A stretch of DNA of 64,000 bases, from positions 11,823,501 to 11,887,500 of the forward strand of contig NC_091099.1 in NCBI RefSeq assembly GCF_024713975.1, given 5' to 3'. The translations under genes were made by a program, and so were the position numbers. The notes beneath the pieces were generated by a model, which was not told the DNA's origin, searched no databases, and was given only the letters and a program-made list of their open reading frames with translations. This document shows, piece by piece, positions 34,901 through 46,739 of this stretch. The stretch comes from Paralichthys olivaceus. Its lineage: Eukaryota; Chordata; Actinopteri; Pleuronectiformes; Paralichthyidae. Each line of letters starts with the position of its first letter. The first letter of the stretch is position 1.

Positions 34901-35384
34901 AAGAACATTTGGATTTGGTTTGGCTTTGGTTTGAGATGGCCTCCTCCTCTTCCTTCTCCTCTTCTCCGCCTCTGCTGCTAAGGGCTGCTGGGAGGCCCCC
35001 TGTAACTGACGCCTCTCCCACATCTCCCACACGTACATGCACCTCCCCTTCTTCCTTCCTTTGCCCTGACAAATATCCCTCCCCGAAGTCTTCCCTCATC
35101 CCCTGCTTTTGACATGCTTCATTCTCCCGTGTGTGTCGGCCTCCGTCTTTCCGATCACCTCCCTGGGTCTCTTCTCTAGCCTGGGACCCCTCTGCGCCCT
35201 CCTCCTGCTGAGGCAGGGTCAGGGGCTCTTTGGCAGGGGCCATGGCTGAGGTATAAGAGGATGACCCCTGCTCTGGAATGACCGCCAGGGTCAGGAGAGG
35301 AAGAGATAAAGCCTGGGGACTGAGGTCAGCATCTCTCTCCTCTCCTCCCCCTCCATCCCCTCCTCCTCCCTCACCGCTGTCCAT
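23831..35384 (-). CDS. ZFHX-family zinc-finger homeobox transcription factor (ZFHX3-type, short form)
   Basis: Exons: 35384-33710, 33629-33091, 32978-32765, 32122-32018, 31876-31743, 31545-31435, 29910-29751, 29611-24858, 24739-24074, 23947-23831; 2,824 aa, all phases consistent. I recognise about 15 C2H2 fingers, for example [36 protein letters not shown] and [20 protein letters not shown]. Four homeodomains follow at about residues 1976-2036 ([13 protein letters not shown]), 2092-2152 ([13 protein letters not shown]), 2520-2578 ([16 protein letters not shown]) and 2741-2798 ([12 protein letters not shown]). A Gln/Ala repeat lies near 28,320-28,370. ZFHX3/4 are nuclear regulators of neural and muscle development. 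Four homeodomains argue against ZFHX2, as mammalian ZFHX2 has three; linkage to gcsh favours ZFHX3. Compared with ZFHX3 (about 3,700 aa) it lacks the long N-terminal region, the finger after homeodomain 2 and everything beyond homeodomain 4 except about 26 residues. Confidence 0.93.
31922..31950. repeat. (TA)n microsatellite in a ZFHX intron
   Basis: An almost pure TA run of about 28 bp, followed by more TA-rich sequence, in the 141-bp intron between the exons ending at 32018 and starting at 31876. Confidence 0.9.
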
Positions 35385-37730
35385 ACCAGAGGCTACAGCT
35401 GCCGCACATTACTACCCCACCTGTGTTTGAGACAGAGAGAAAAAAGAAGATGGCAGGACAGACAGAGACAGAGGAAAGGGGAAAGGGAAAAAAGAGGAGA
35501 ATTGAAATACAAGAGTCATGTAAATAATATTGCATAACAGTGGAGGCCATTGATTAGAGTCCCTGGATAGCATCTGTTCAATACAGCCTTCACGGAGCGC
35601 AATACAGAGGCTGGTTACTCAGGGGTTAGCGTTAGCCCTTAATGGGAAAATCAATAGCATGAACACTAAACTAGGTAGAGGAATGCGGGTATAGGCTACG
35701 CAGGAGGTCTATAATATTCCTCAGGGGATAGGATTAAATAAAGTACTGAATGATTCTGAGCTAAAAGGCTTCCACTAAATTGCCACACTTAGATAAAAGC
35801 AGATAAAACAACAGTTTTTTAAAGCCCATGTATCAGTCTCTGCATCTTTTGCTCCACATTAGTACAGAGGTATTATGTGAACACAAACCATTTTACGACA
35901 CATAGTGCAAACACAATAAAAGCACCTGTAAAATCTAATTCAGTCCAAGGTACACCAAATAATTGTGATACTTCTACAATTTTTATTTAGATTTCAGAGG
36001 GTGTTCCTTGAAATTTGTGGTAATGTTACAGACAATAGTGTGTGATGTTGTAGAGCAGTGTGTTATATTTTGATTTGTCCCCGTTGTATGTAATATATAA
36101 TATTGTGTCCCCTGAGTCTCATTGCTTTTACAGCAAAAACACACCCATATACATGAACATCAATGCAATAATGTGTATTGTATTTAAAATTCAAAACTTA
36201 AAAATATGAACATGTTCACACTGCACTTCCTCTGCTTTTGAGATCACGAGCTGGCATTTCATCACATAGAAATGATTATTTGTGGATAATAGATAAACAA
36301 TCGAGTATATCATGAAAAAAAAGCTTCACTACAGAAGCTTCCTAAAAAAATTAATCTGGCCTCATCTTGTGTGAGTGACGGATTGATGCCAGATGAGACA
36401 GATACATCTCTCTTACTCTGTGTCCCACAATCTCATTACTGACCTTTTTTAATCAAGGAGAGACCTTAATGTACCCTTTCACCTTCTCCTTCAACCAACC
36501 CCCTCCTCCTTCAGCACCCTCTCCCTCTCTCCTGGAGCCCCCCCCCCCCCCCCTCGCTCCCCTCTCTGCAGCTTAAAGATATATGGCTCATATCGGCACT
36601 CTGATAGTGCTTTAATGTACTGTGTTTATGTCACAGGCCATAGACCCTTGCCCACTGCAGCTGTCCACTGTCCTGCCAGAGAGCGCTGAGAGGCTGAGCC
36701 TGGCTGCCAGCAGCTGAGAACACTCTCTAATCTGATAAAGATTTTCATTTACACTGCAATCAATAACCTGGGTCTATCGGCAATGTAACTATTTATACAA
36801 GCATTCCTGGCTCCCCATCGATCACAAGTGCGGGAAACCATCATTTAACAAGGCGTGTGTGTATGTTTGTGTGTGTGTACATCTAACGTATGTGTGTCAT
36901 AATGTGTACACATCCTGTTGTGCACTGCAGACTGATTCTGATCATGTCAATCAAACACACATACAGAGACAGAGCACATGTAATCTAGCAGGCATATTAT
37001 ATGTTTGGAAAAATTTTAAATACACAAAACATATGTTGTTATGGAGGTGTGCATGGTACTGGTGTAGCAGCCTGAAATCAGGTGGAAAGATCTTACAAAA
37101 AGTGTGTGTGTGTGTGTGTGTGTGTTGGTTAAGAAGAGAGAAGGGAGAGAGACGGGTGTGTGAAGGGAAGAGAGAAAGACACAGAGAAGTGTTGTGTGGC
37201 TATACTTTAGGATAATACATTTTGTTAGTGATTGTATAGGAGGACAAACACACTTGGACGCGGACAAACGCTGCTTTTTAACGCAACTGTTTGGCGTGAG
37301 GACCCAGTGGACCGCACACAGACTGTTCTCCAGAGTCAAGGTAATAGCACTGAGCTGTGTTCTTTCCGTTCTTTGCACTATTCGAGGGTGTTTGACTAAA
37401 CGGCGACTTGAATAGTTCACTCCCTAGTCTCGGTCTGTGTTGTCAAGCTTGCTGACCAACATCCAGCCTCCAGACTATAGCCCGGCCTTTGTTTACAGTG
37501 GACCGCACCACATTACTCTCCGCGTTCCGCAAAAACCAAAGAGTGATCGCGTTCAGTTTCCAGTAACAGGTGACTCAATGCACAAACACACGTACAAAAG
37601 ACTGACGATCTGCATGAAATGACCAGGCAGCGCTGACCAAACACCCTCCTCCTCCCTGCCACCGCCGCCGGATCGCTTCCTCCCAGCTCCCCCTGTTTCT
37701 TTCAATATCGTAAACAAACGGCACACTTAC

Positions 37731-37850
37731 ATTTCTGCAGCGGCTCCGGCACAAAGCTCCGTATGCTGAATGTAAAGTAGTCCACAAAACAGTCGTATAG
37801 AGGGACCACTCATTCCTTATGAATGATCCTCTGCGTGTTTTACGGAGCCA
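37731..37850 (-). other. Probable non-coding first exon of the ZFHX gene
   Basis: On the minus strand a strong donor, AAAT|GTAAGTGTGC, has its exon edge at 37731. A matching acceptor sits at 35420 (ctcaaacacag before GTGGGG), 36 bases upstream of the ATG at 35384-35382. The upstream end is not defined; about 37,850 is a guess. The region just upstream (37.85-38.2 kb) is purine-rich with GA runs and could be the promoter. Another first exon further upstream is possible. Confidence 0.45.
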
Positions 37851-39909
37851 GGAGGAGAGGAGAGGGGAAAAAAAGGAGGAGAGGGAGAGAGAGAGGGAGC
37901 AGCGGGGTCCAAGTTGTTACCAAACAACAGTGTAATTAAAGCTACATATAGGCTGTAGTAAACAGAAGATGGGGGGACGGAGGGGTTTGTGCGAGCTCCA
38001 GAGGTAGAATGAGTTCTGATCACTGTGGGGGGAAAAACACTTGGCTCTTTATTCCTGCTAATTAGTTTCCTTCAAAAAATGGCTGAGATTACGCCTAGTG
38101 CGCATGTGCGTAATTGCGCAGACACCGCTAATTAGCCCGTTTGGATCAATAGGATTCCGCGAGAGGGAGAGAGAGAGAGAGAAAGAGAGAGAGAGGGAGG
38201 GGGAGCCGACCGGGGACGCAGAGAAAAGACGAGGGGGAGAGGAAAATAGAAATAACCGAAATGTTGAATTGTATTTTTATAAAATGGATGAAAGATTTCA
38301 GAGAATGCACTTGAGGGGGATTCTCAGTTGAACCTTCGCTTATATATAAGAAATATAGACATGAAACAATACATCCGAAATTGTTTGATTTCATATTAAA
38401 TCACAATAAAAAAAACACGAAACACCGCATCATCTAAACAAAGTTAATTTTATATAATCGTGACAGGATCTTTAGAGGAATATTGTTGGTTATTGCAACA
38501 AAAAAAAGTGCCACAAAATGCGACACAATCACCGTGATTCACTGTTGAGGAACAAACACACTCAAAGGCCCTTGAGGATTATTTTATAAAAATCATATTT
38601 TCTTTTAAATAAATCACGGATTATAAACGTGTATATAGATTATATTCCACACTTGAATCGTAACGTGTTTTATGAATTCTTGTAATTTCTGTCTGATAAA
38701 TCACTTGCTTTTGAAAAGTTGTTGCTCACAAACACCGGGATTAGACAGGCTGATATTTCCCTCAGACAAAGACATTTAAAAAAATGAAAGATTAAATCAA
38801 AAAAGAAAAAAAAATCTCGTCTGAATATGATTGTATAAGAAATTACACCTTCCACCTTTGTTATTTAACCGAGCAGGTAGACGCTGCAGGTCTGGCAGGC
38901 GGATGTTAACTTGCAGTTTAATTTTCTTAGATGTTTAAGAATAAGAAATATATATATATTGCAGAATGAAAAATGACGTGTCCATCCTTGTGTTTGTCAT
39001 CGCACATGCTGGACCTTCAGGGGGGGTTTCTGCTCCGGCCGTCCCGTCCTCGCCACTCGGCTCCATTGTTATGATAATACTATTGTGAATTTAACGCTGG
39101 ATGTGCAATCTGTCGGTCGTCCATATTTAAAAAGGTGAAAACAACTTTTATTTGTAAGATCAAATACAACTCTTTGATCAGACTTCGATTTACTAATCTG
39201 GCCTCCTCTTTATTGAAAAAAAAGATTTAATACAGGATGCAGGGTTGCAGCAAAAGCTCCCTACGCAAAAAATATATGAATATTAGTGTTTCCACAGGAG
39301 GATAAAAAAGGAAGCCGAGTATTATGCATTAAATGTTATAGCGGTTACTATCAGCTCACTGTTGCGTGAAACAACCGCACTACAAGGCCATATCGGAATA
39401 GAACATGAATATTAATGATATTTCGTGATGTTGGTTTTGAGTGCACTGGCATTTAGAGTTTGGTTTTTCTTGCATTTGTGCATGTACAAATGTGTAAAGA
39501 ATCGATGCATTGGACTGTAATTAAGTGCTAAATGATTTGACCCACGTTTGCAGTGCATCTAATAATTATTTTACGATTCAAAACGTGGTCTGTCTGGCAC
39601 ATGCCACTAAAGCAAAGACTGCAGGTTATCACAGGCATAAATCAGGGACTCTTCAGTTTTTCTTTATGCCCATATGGGTGTTTTTCTGTTGTTATGGCTG
39701 CAGTTTGAGAATAGTGACGATTTTATGTGATTTTATGAGTAAAATCACAATGACAGTGAGTGGTGATATAATTCTAACGTCAGTCCATATATAGGTGCAG
39801 TACCAAGGCTTTTCACCTCTCATTCAAGAGACTCAAGCACGTCCAGTTGCCTTTGTGTAGCACTTAGAAACCCAACCATGACCTAGATGACTGAAAATCT
39901 TCACATCTC

Positions 39910-39911
<2 letters not shown>

Positions 39912-39953
<42 letters not shown>
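39912..39953. repeat. (TG)n microsatellite
   Basis: A near-perfect TG run of about 42 bp. It produces a false His/Thr-repeat frame on the minus strand. Confidence 0.95.
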
Positions 39954-39954
<1 letters not shown>

Positions 39955-42063
39955 TGTGTGACAGTAGGTCCATCCCTGATTTTAAAAGGTTTAATAAAAT
40001 GAAAAATGTTAATCGAAGCAAGTAAGATTGAGATTAACAGCAGGTTTATCTGCTTATTCTCGTGTACCTATGATATGAAAAGAGAAAATTACCTCTGATA
40101 ATTTTGCTTTGATTTTAAACTGTATGTAGGCTATTTGAATTTCATCACACACAAATTATCACCACTGCGCTGTGGAAGAGTAATAAAACATTTTCTAATA
40201 ATCCTTGGTATTATTTGCATCAGTGGTTTTTGATGTAGATTTCCATTTCCATTTGAATTTGTGACTGCATTTTATAGGCCCCATCTAAAACAATAAAAAG
40301 GCAGGTGAATACACATGTACGATGTTGTGTGTGCGGGGCGTGTGTCATACAGCCCACTGCCTGTTTGTGCCTCACAATTAAATAAACAGTCTTGTGCCTG
40401 AAAAACAATTTCACATTTCTCACATTAGTCAATATTTTCCACAATAGAGTCATTGTAAATGTTCGCCTGGAGAAAGTTCAGCACAGACACGAGAGGAGAC
40501 AAACCCCCAGACTGATACTGTGAGTTCATTTCCGTAGTAATAAATATAGAATATTTTACCAATATTAAAGCTCTCATGTGAATGTACATTTTCATCACAA
40601 ATCGCCACTCGCACTCTCTTTTGCATACACACTTTAGCATGCACAGGCCGTACTGTAAAACACACCATGGTCTCAATGCCCTCAGGTGTATGCCAGGGGT
40701 TGTTGTTTTCATTGTAATATATAGTTAGCCCTTCCACCAATTTACCCTGTCACTACTAATGGGGCAATTAACCACTCAGATACCCCCCAGGCAGAAGGGA
40801 GCCAAAAGCTCCCCAACTCCAAACTTGTCTTTATGACATTTATATGACAAAATGTGAGGGGGGGTGGAGGTTAGCTGGGGACCCATCTGACACCTTGGAG
40901 GGTCCTTAATGTCACTCCCTCCCGTGCCCCCCGCCCCTTTCTGCCCCAGGGTATGGCGGTGGGGTGGAAGTGTAATACATCATATACTGGAGGGGCTTGG
41001 GCCTCGTCCAGGAGGGAGCAAAAACTTTGCTGTGCATCCAAAGATGCAACGAGGCAACTCTGACATACTGTGTCCAGCTGTGAATGATTATGAATGGGAC
41101 CAGGCTTCACAAACACAAACACACTTCAAGCTAACACACTCCAACTTGACCTCTCCCTTCATTTGAGGCTTCTTGGTGTCTATAAGTCCCTCTATCTTTG
41201 TCTCCACACACATTCCCCCTGTCCTTCTTACATCCCCAAGGAGGCAATAACCTCCCTAGCAAGTGCTTCCCCTTGAGCCGTTGTCATAGTAACTTGTGGG
41301 CTGGTCGACATGACAACCCCACCATGGTCCAGAGATAGATGATAGGCCAGAAATGGGGAGGGAGACGGCTCACGGGGGATTTGCACCCCCTTTAATTTGG
41401 TTTGTCTGATTCTGATTCAAAATGTTGTTTTTTTTCTCTCTCTCTTTGAGGCTGAGGCGCCATCAGCATCAATCTGCTTTACATTTACACAGGTATAAAC
41501 AACCTATTGTCAGCCTCTGAGCTGCTCCGCTTAACAGTCACCTGCCTTGTTCTATGGCACCTGGACGTACCACTCAATATTCTCAACCTCATTCTATAAT
41601 CTTATCAATAAAAATATTTTCTGTAATGCTAGAAATAAAAAATGATATATTGAGCTATGTTCCTGTCTTATATTTTTACAATAGACTATAAAGCATAGTG
41701 GTTAAATATTAAGTCCAGAGAATAAGAAAAAAATTGGAATTACATTTTTCCCGTTTTGATGACAAAATCCACATTTTACTATTTATTGTTATCACAAAAT
41801 CCACAAAGAGAAAAACACAGGAGTGAAAACATGCTTTAATATTAACCCCATTTCCTAAAGATTGAAACAGCATTGTGACCGCCCCAGCACCAAGATCTAT
41901 CTGTGCCGTTCAAACAAAAAGCAAGAATGTAAATGTCACAGAAGAAATATCGCACATGTGTAAAATGCACTTGATAGTAGATGATTAGATTTTCATGAAT
42001 ATATTTCATTTATTTATCACATCTTCTGGTTATTACAACCTGTTTTTCACTTTCTTCCTTCAG

Positions 42064-42122
42064 GTGGACGACTCCGTGAGAAGAATCGTCCAATCGTCCT
42101 GAGCACGATGATGAAATTTTAG
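42064..42122 (+). other. Weak candidate terminal exon
   Basis: A good acceptor (ttcactttcttccttcag) is followed by an 18-codon frame, GRLREKNRPIVLSTMMKF, and a TAG at 42120-42122. An AATAAA-like signal (caaataaatat) appears about 190 bp on. No upstream partner exon is recognised and I cannot match the peptide to a family. It could be the end of a non-coding RNA, a gene remnant or chance. Confidence 0.15.
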
Positions 42123-42989
42123 CCGCCTTCAGAGGTGCTGCCCCTCCGCTGACCCTGATCTCTGACCCCTGTGTACTAGAGGCAAGAAAAGCGATATTTC
42201 TGTAAGGATTAAAAAATAAGTATGATTACTGATTAATGACTGTTAAACATATTGTATTACAAACTGTATCCATCTCTATATATAATGAAAATATATAGTG
42301 TGTGATTTCAAATAAATATATTTAATTGTTCTTTTTTTTTGCCAAACATTTTGTTTGCGACTACATTCAATGAATAAATTACACACAGCCCTTAATGAAA
42401 CTGATAAAGCTTCTTTGTTTAATAACAAAACATCTTTAGATTATGAATTACATATAATCTAAATTAAGTTTCTATTTAATTCATATTGACAACATTTTTT
42501 GTTATAACAGAATTTTAGGTGGATTCTTACCTATGATATGCGTCTACACAATCAGGCTTTTTCAGGCACTGGCCTATACCTGTATGATATTTTACAATCC
42601 ACAGTCAGCAAGGCCCCAAAGTCCAAACAGAGAATATTCTCACCTCAGACTCTCACATGTATGTTCATATCACCAAGGCTTTTGTTCTTAATATCCTTTC
42701 CTATTTGTGCACCTTGATTATAATGTAGTCATAGACATCTGTACCAGCCCTGTCATGTCACCTCAAATAATCACAGTCTGTGTCCCTTCTTGTCTCACCT
42801 ATTTTGTCTCTTCTTGCTTAATAAAAAAAAAACCTGATTCAGTCAGACATATTCTAAAGTCTTTGATTTATTAGTGTTTGTGACCTGGCGTCTTGGTTGT
42901 GTGACTGCTTTTTTTTGTTGCTGTTGTTTGAGAAATATGTTTGATGTGTGCGCTTCTTTTTTGTTTTTGTTGCCTCTGCCTTTAACAGA

Positions 42990-43045
42990 TTCATTTCTCC
43001 TCAGGGATCAATAAAGTGTGTCGTCTCATTTCATCTCATCTCATA
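42990..43045 (+). repeat. LINE-like 3' tail
   Basis: ctcctcagggatcaataaag followed by short direct repeats (catttcatctcatctcat) resembles the 3' end of a non-LTR retrotransposon, where gggatcaataaagt precedes a simple-sequence tail. The rest of the element is not recognisable. Confidence 0.35.
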
Positions 43046-43158
43046 ACTCGGGTTATGGCCTCCTGCAGGTCAGGAGAACGTTAATAACATTAATGTTGCA
43101 TGTAGATGAGTCTACCTACAGGTAGACAGTATTTACATCCAGTCATACTCGGACAGAC

Positions 43159-43286
43159 GTATGGATGGATGGATAGATATATATATAGATAGATAGATAG
43201 ACAGACAGACATATGGATAAATAGATAGAAAAATTGAAAGATGGATGGATGGACCAACAGACAGAAAGACAGATAGACAGACAGAC

Positions 43287-43322
<36 letters not shown>

Positions 43323-43526
43323 GGATAGATAGACAGACAGACAGATAGATAGATAGATAGACGGATAGATAGACAGACAGACAGATAGATAGACAGACAG
43401 ACAGACAGATAGATAGACAGACAGACAGACAGATGGATAGATAGACAGACAGACAGACGGATAGATAGACAGACAGATGGATAGATAGACAGACAGACAG
43501 ATAGATAGACAGATAGACAGACAGAC

Positions 43527-43557
<31 letters not shown>

Positions 43558-43686
43558 CAGACAGATAGATAGATAGATAGATAGACAGACATACAGATAG
43601 AAAGACGGATAGATAGACAGATAGATAGATAGACAGATAGATAGACAGACATACAGATAGATAGACGGATAGATAGACAGACAGAC

Positions 43687-43729
<43 letters not shown>

Positions 43730-43793
43730 TAGACAGACAGACAGATAGATAGATAGATAGATAGATAGACAGACAGATAGATGGATAGAAATT
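43159..43793. repeat. Long GATA/GACA tetranucleotide satellite
   Basis: About 635 bp of interleaved (GATA)n and (GACA)n with sparse ATGG and ACGG variants. Because four is not a multiple of three, the minus strand stays open and gives a false protein of repeating Ser-Ile-Tyr-Leu-Ser-Val-Cys-Leu units. It is a large minisatellite-like block, likely polymorphic in length. Confidence 0.95.
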
Positions 43794-44025
43794 GCTTAGT
43801 TATTAAACATGTAATTGTAAAACTGAGCAACAGTGCCCCTCAATGGTCTGACTCTGTAACTGAAGGCAGCTGGGACTCAAAACACTGGACCAACGTGTCC
43901 TCGCGGACACCGTACATTCGCGGAAGTAATCGAAGACATGCTGCAGGATAAGAGAGGTTCCTCTTGATAGTATTTGCAGCACTCAATGCTTTAATTGATT
44001 GTGTTTTTATTCCAGCACCGTGAAC

Positions 44026-45751
44026 ATGGACGATGAATGGGAAGAAGAGGTATGGAATTAAAATTATTGGATAACGATAACAGGAGCGTCCTGTAGCTAA
44101 CTCGTTAGCTCCCGGTTAGAAATGATAACTATAGGTTGATTTCAGCTTGTTATTGTGTTGACTTAAAAACTTGATGAGAGGTTTGGGGACAAACTACTCA
44201 TCAAATGTTGTTTTGGTGTGTAGCGAGTGTTTAAGTGAATCCCACTCAAATCGAATTACTGTGTAAATAGTTATGTTATGATGTTTTTGTATTTGTTTCT
44301 CTGTGTGCTCTGTTCACCTGTTGATCATGTGTTTAGTTATGATTAAAACCCTTGTGTCTTATTGTGTGTGTGTTTGTGTGTTTGTTAAGGAGCAACTTGT
44401 TGTGGTGGAGCTCTCCGGTATAATCAGTAACGACTTTCTGTCCAAGTGTCGAGGCACATGCAAGATACTGGTGAGTTGCAGGTGTTGTGTTATTGTGCGT
44501 GTTCTGTTCATGAAATTGACATTAACATCACTGTCAGTCTCTCGCTGCAGACTCACTGGTTTTATTTTTTGTTCAAGGACATTGACAGTGACAGGCCCAT
44601 GATGCAGGTTGGACAGTATGTGTTCGCAGGAGAATATGAAGGTAAGGAGGAACCTTAAAAAATAAAAAAGATAAAGGCACATAGTCTACATGTGTGTGGT
44701 CCACCTTCCCCTCTTCTTGAAGCAGGTTGCTGTGTTGAAAACATCACTACACAACCTCGAAAGACTCCTAACCTGATATGCAGTAACTCTTTCAATTGGT
44801 TGTTGTATTATAAATATCTATTTCTTAACTTCATGTAATTAATTTCTATGCCTATTTCTCCCTTAAGCATTCAATGGTCTTTAGCACACACTCACTCTTT
44901 GTATTCTCTAATCCTGACCGACTCTTCAGTTTAATCTTTTGTGTAACACATCCTAAACACTTCACTCAATGTCTAAGGATGTTTTTTCCTGCAGTGATGA
45001 CAAATGTGTGCAAACTGCACCTTAAGAAATCTGAAAATAATAAAAGCACTGCTAATATCTTATAATGCAGTAGATGGATCAGATGGAGAAAGATTTTTGC
45101 GATGCAGCATTTTCAAATAATACGTTTAAACATAAGCAAATCAAAATTGTGGACTATATTAACCAGCACTGAAATAGCCCAATGCAAAATTATGATCTGT
45201 ATCCCTCCCTCTTGAAAGACGCTTTAGGAACTTGTGTGCTGTTCGAGGAGGGACCACAGACAGGTAAGACATACAGTTTCAGTGTTTATTGCAATGTTCA
45301 GGTTAGGTTGTACTGTTGTTTTTCTTTTCTTATTCTTTTCTTCCGTCTGGCATGTGTGTGCAGGACAAGGAGACAAAGCTCCAGAGCTCAAGTACATGTG
45401 CCACACTGTGAAGAAGCTGATGATGCAACGAATCTTCCTCACTGAAAAGAAGGAGGGTGAAACCAGCACAGGTCAGCCAGAACAGCTAAACTCAAAATGG
45501 TGCAAATCTCTTGTGATCACTGTCTTTTAATGATATTAATATTGCTTGTTGTTTGTGGCGCATACGTTAATATATTGCTACTTTTGTTAAAAATCTAAAT
45601 ATGGCTGGTTTGCGATGTCTCAGCAGGAAGTGGCGATGGTGGTGAACAGCAAGACACAACCTCTCAGTCCAATCAAGAAGAAAAGGACAAACAACAGGGG
45701 GAAACAAGAGAAGAGATCGAGAGCATAAATTTAGACTCAGCAGTGGGTTGA
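44026..45751 (+). CDS. gtf3c6: General transcription factor IIIC subunit 6 (TFIIIC35)
   Basis: A subunit of TFIIIC, the nuclear complex that binds A and B boxes of tRNA-type promoters and recruits TFIIIB and RNA polymerase III. Exons: 44026-44049, 44390-44470, 44578-44641, 45219-45263, 45364-45471, 45627-45751; 148 aa, phases consistent. After the acidic start MDDEWEEE, the conserved core reads QLVVVELSGIISNDFLSK, then MMQVGQYVFAGEYE, LGTCVLFEEGPQTG, KYMCHTVKKLMMQRIFLTEKKEGE. This matches human GTF3C6 closely through the triple-barrel-like core. The human protein is about 213 aa; the difference is in the C-terminal acidic tail, here only some 42 residues rich in Gln, Glu and Asp. The last acceptor is a CAGCAG tandem, so a one-residue splice variant is possible. 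The introns hold nothing recognisable. Confidence 0.93.
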
Positions 45752-46739
45752 GTGGCAGATGCTTCACTACATTATGACTTTGCAATGCAATTGTACAAGC
45801 ACCAGCCTTTGTGAGGCTGTGAGGAGACTCTTCAAAGACAGTTAGGTGTACAGTAAATCAGTAACAAGGAGACTTGTCAGTAGAACGATAGGGCTTGTAC
45901 AATATGTCACATTCCTATTGCCGTCTCTTCACTGAGCCTCAGAATCAGTATAATTTACCATGCAACATAAATATGACAAAATTTTACCTGAAGGAAGAAA
46001 TAGACTTCAACTATTCAAGATGTAAAAGCATCTCTTTCAGATCTGCATAGTAAGTAGAGTCTTGGGAGGGGCAGTTATAGACATGTGGTGAGTAACCTCA
46101 GTTTAGTGGTAGGAAGTGCAGTCATTGTGTCTGTGATTAATTGATGGGCAACTATGGGATTTAGGACTTTTGTTGGGATAAAAAAGAGAGATCTGTAGGA
46201 GCTCAGTAGGAAATACTAGTATTTACTAGAAATACAAGTATTTTTGTACTGTTTTGATTGTTGGATGCAAAATAATCAATGAAAAATCCAGTTGCAGCCC
46301 TAGACATAAATCAGCTTGAACTGCTTCTACAGAAGAGAAGTGCTCCTTTAAAAAAAAACAAGTTTGGAAACTTGACATCAAAGTATGAGGCCACATTTTT
46401 TCTGATTTGTGAGGAACTGATTCCATTGGCTCTAAGCAACAGATTCACAACACGAAAAGAAATACAGTTGTTTTATTTGTTGTTCTGTCATGTGTTTTTT
46501 ATTTGTAGAATCTTTGCTGCACTGTTGTGGATCAAGCATTTGTTTACAACTCGAATGTCAGTGAGGCTCAAATCCCTTGTATGTTTTGAAAAGCTGTGAT
46601 TAGATTAAATAACACTGAAACTTCTCGATGCTTTTTCTCTCTGACGATGAGTTTGTTGCTGGTTTGACTGCGCATCTTACTCCTGAGTCGGTGTCAGATT
46701 TATGAATGAACGGGATTTTGTTGACTTTGAGGACGTGGC
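45752..46739. other. gtf3c6 3' UTR and spacer before the calumenin promoter
   Basis: About 1 kb without a recognisable gene. The first few hundred bases are presumably the gtf3c6 3' UTR; no unambiguous AATAAA was found close to the stop. The remainder is unremarkable AT-rich DNA. Confidence 0.4.

Larger units (their letters stand above)
37851..44025. other. Gene-free spacer between the ZFHX gene and gtf3c6
   Basis: No recognisable protein exon on either strand apart from one weak candidate at 42064-42122. The first 2 kb (38.3-39.8 kb) are AT-rich and non-repetitive, with TAATTA-like words and gaatattaatgatatttcg, so ZFHX upstream regulatory elements may lie here. Simple repeats and a LINE-like tail are listed separately. 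The gtf3c6 promoter must lie between the tetranucleotide block and 44,025. Confidence 0.45.

Noticed and set aside
23831-35384. Assignment of the ZFHX gene as ZFHX2 on the basis of its length
   Set aside because: Mammalian ZFHX2 has three homeodomains and lacks the [13 protein letters not shown] type; this gene has all four. Length alone was not decisive.
37016-37420. Short frames on both strands upstream of the ZFHX coding exon
   Set aside because: They span a TG run and have no recognisable motif or consistent splice partners. They could be part of a non-coding RNA, but nothing supports a protein.
40425-40740. Two overlapping minus-strand frames of about 95 residues
   Set aside because: Neither shows a recognisable motif, a convincing start context or partner exons. 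Likely chance in AT-rich spacer.
43159-43793. CRISPR-like regular repeat spacing
   Set aside because: The units are 4 bp with no unique spacers. This is a vertebrate microsatellite.
43090-43830. Minus-strand frame of 246 residues built of Ser-Leu-Tyr-Ile-Cys-Val units
   Set aside because: It is the translation of a GATA/GACA tetranucleotide array, which stays open in several frames by chance of composition.
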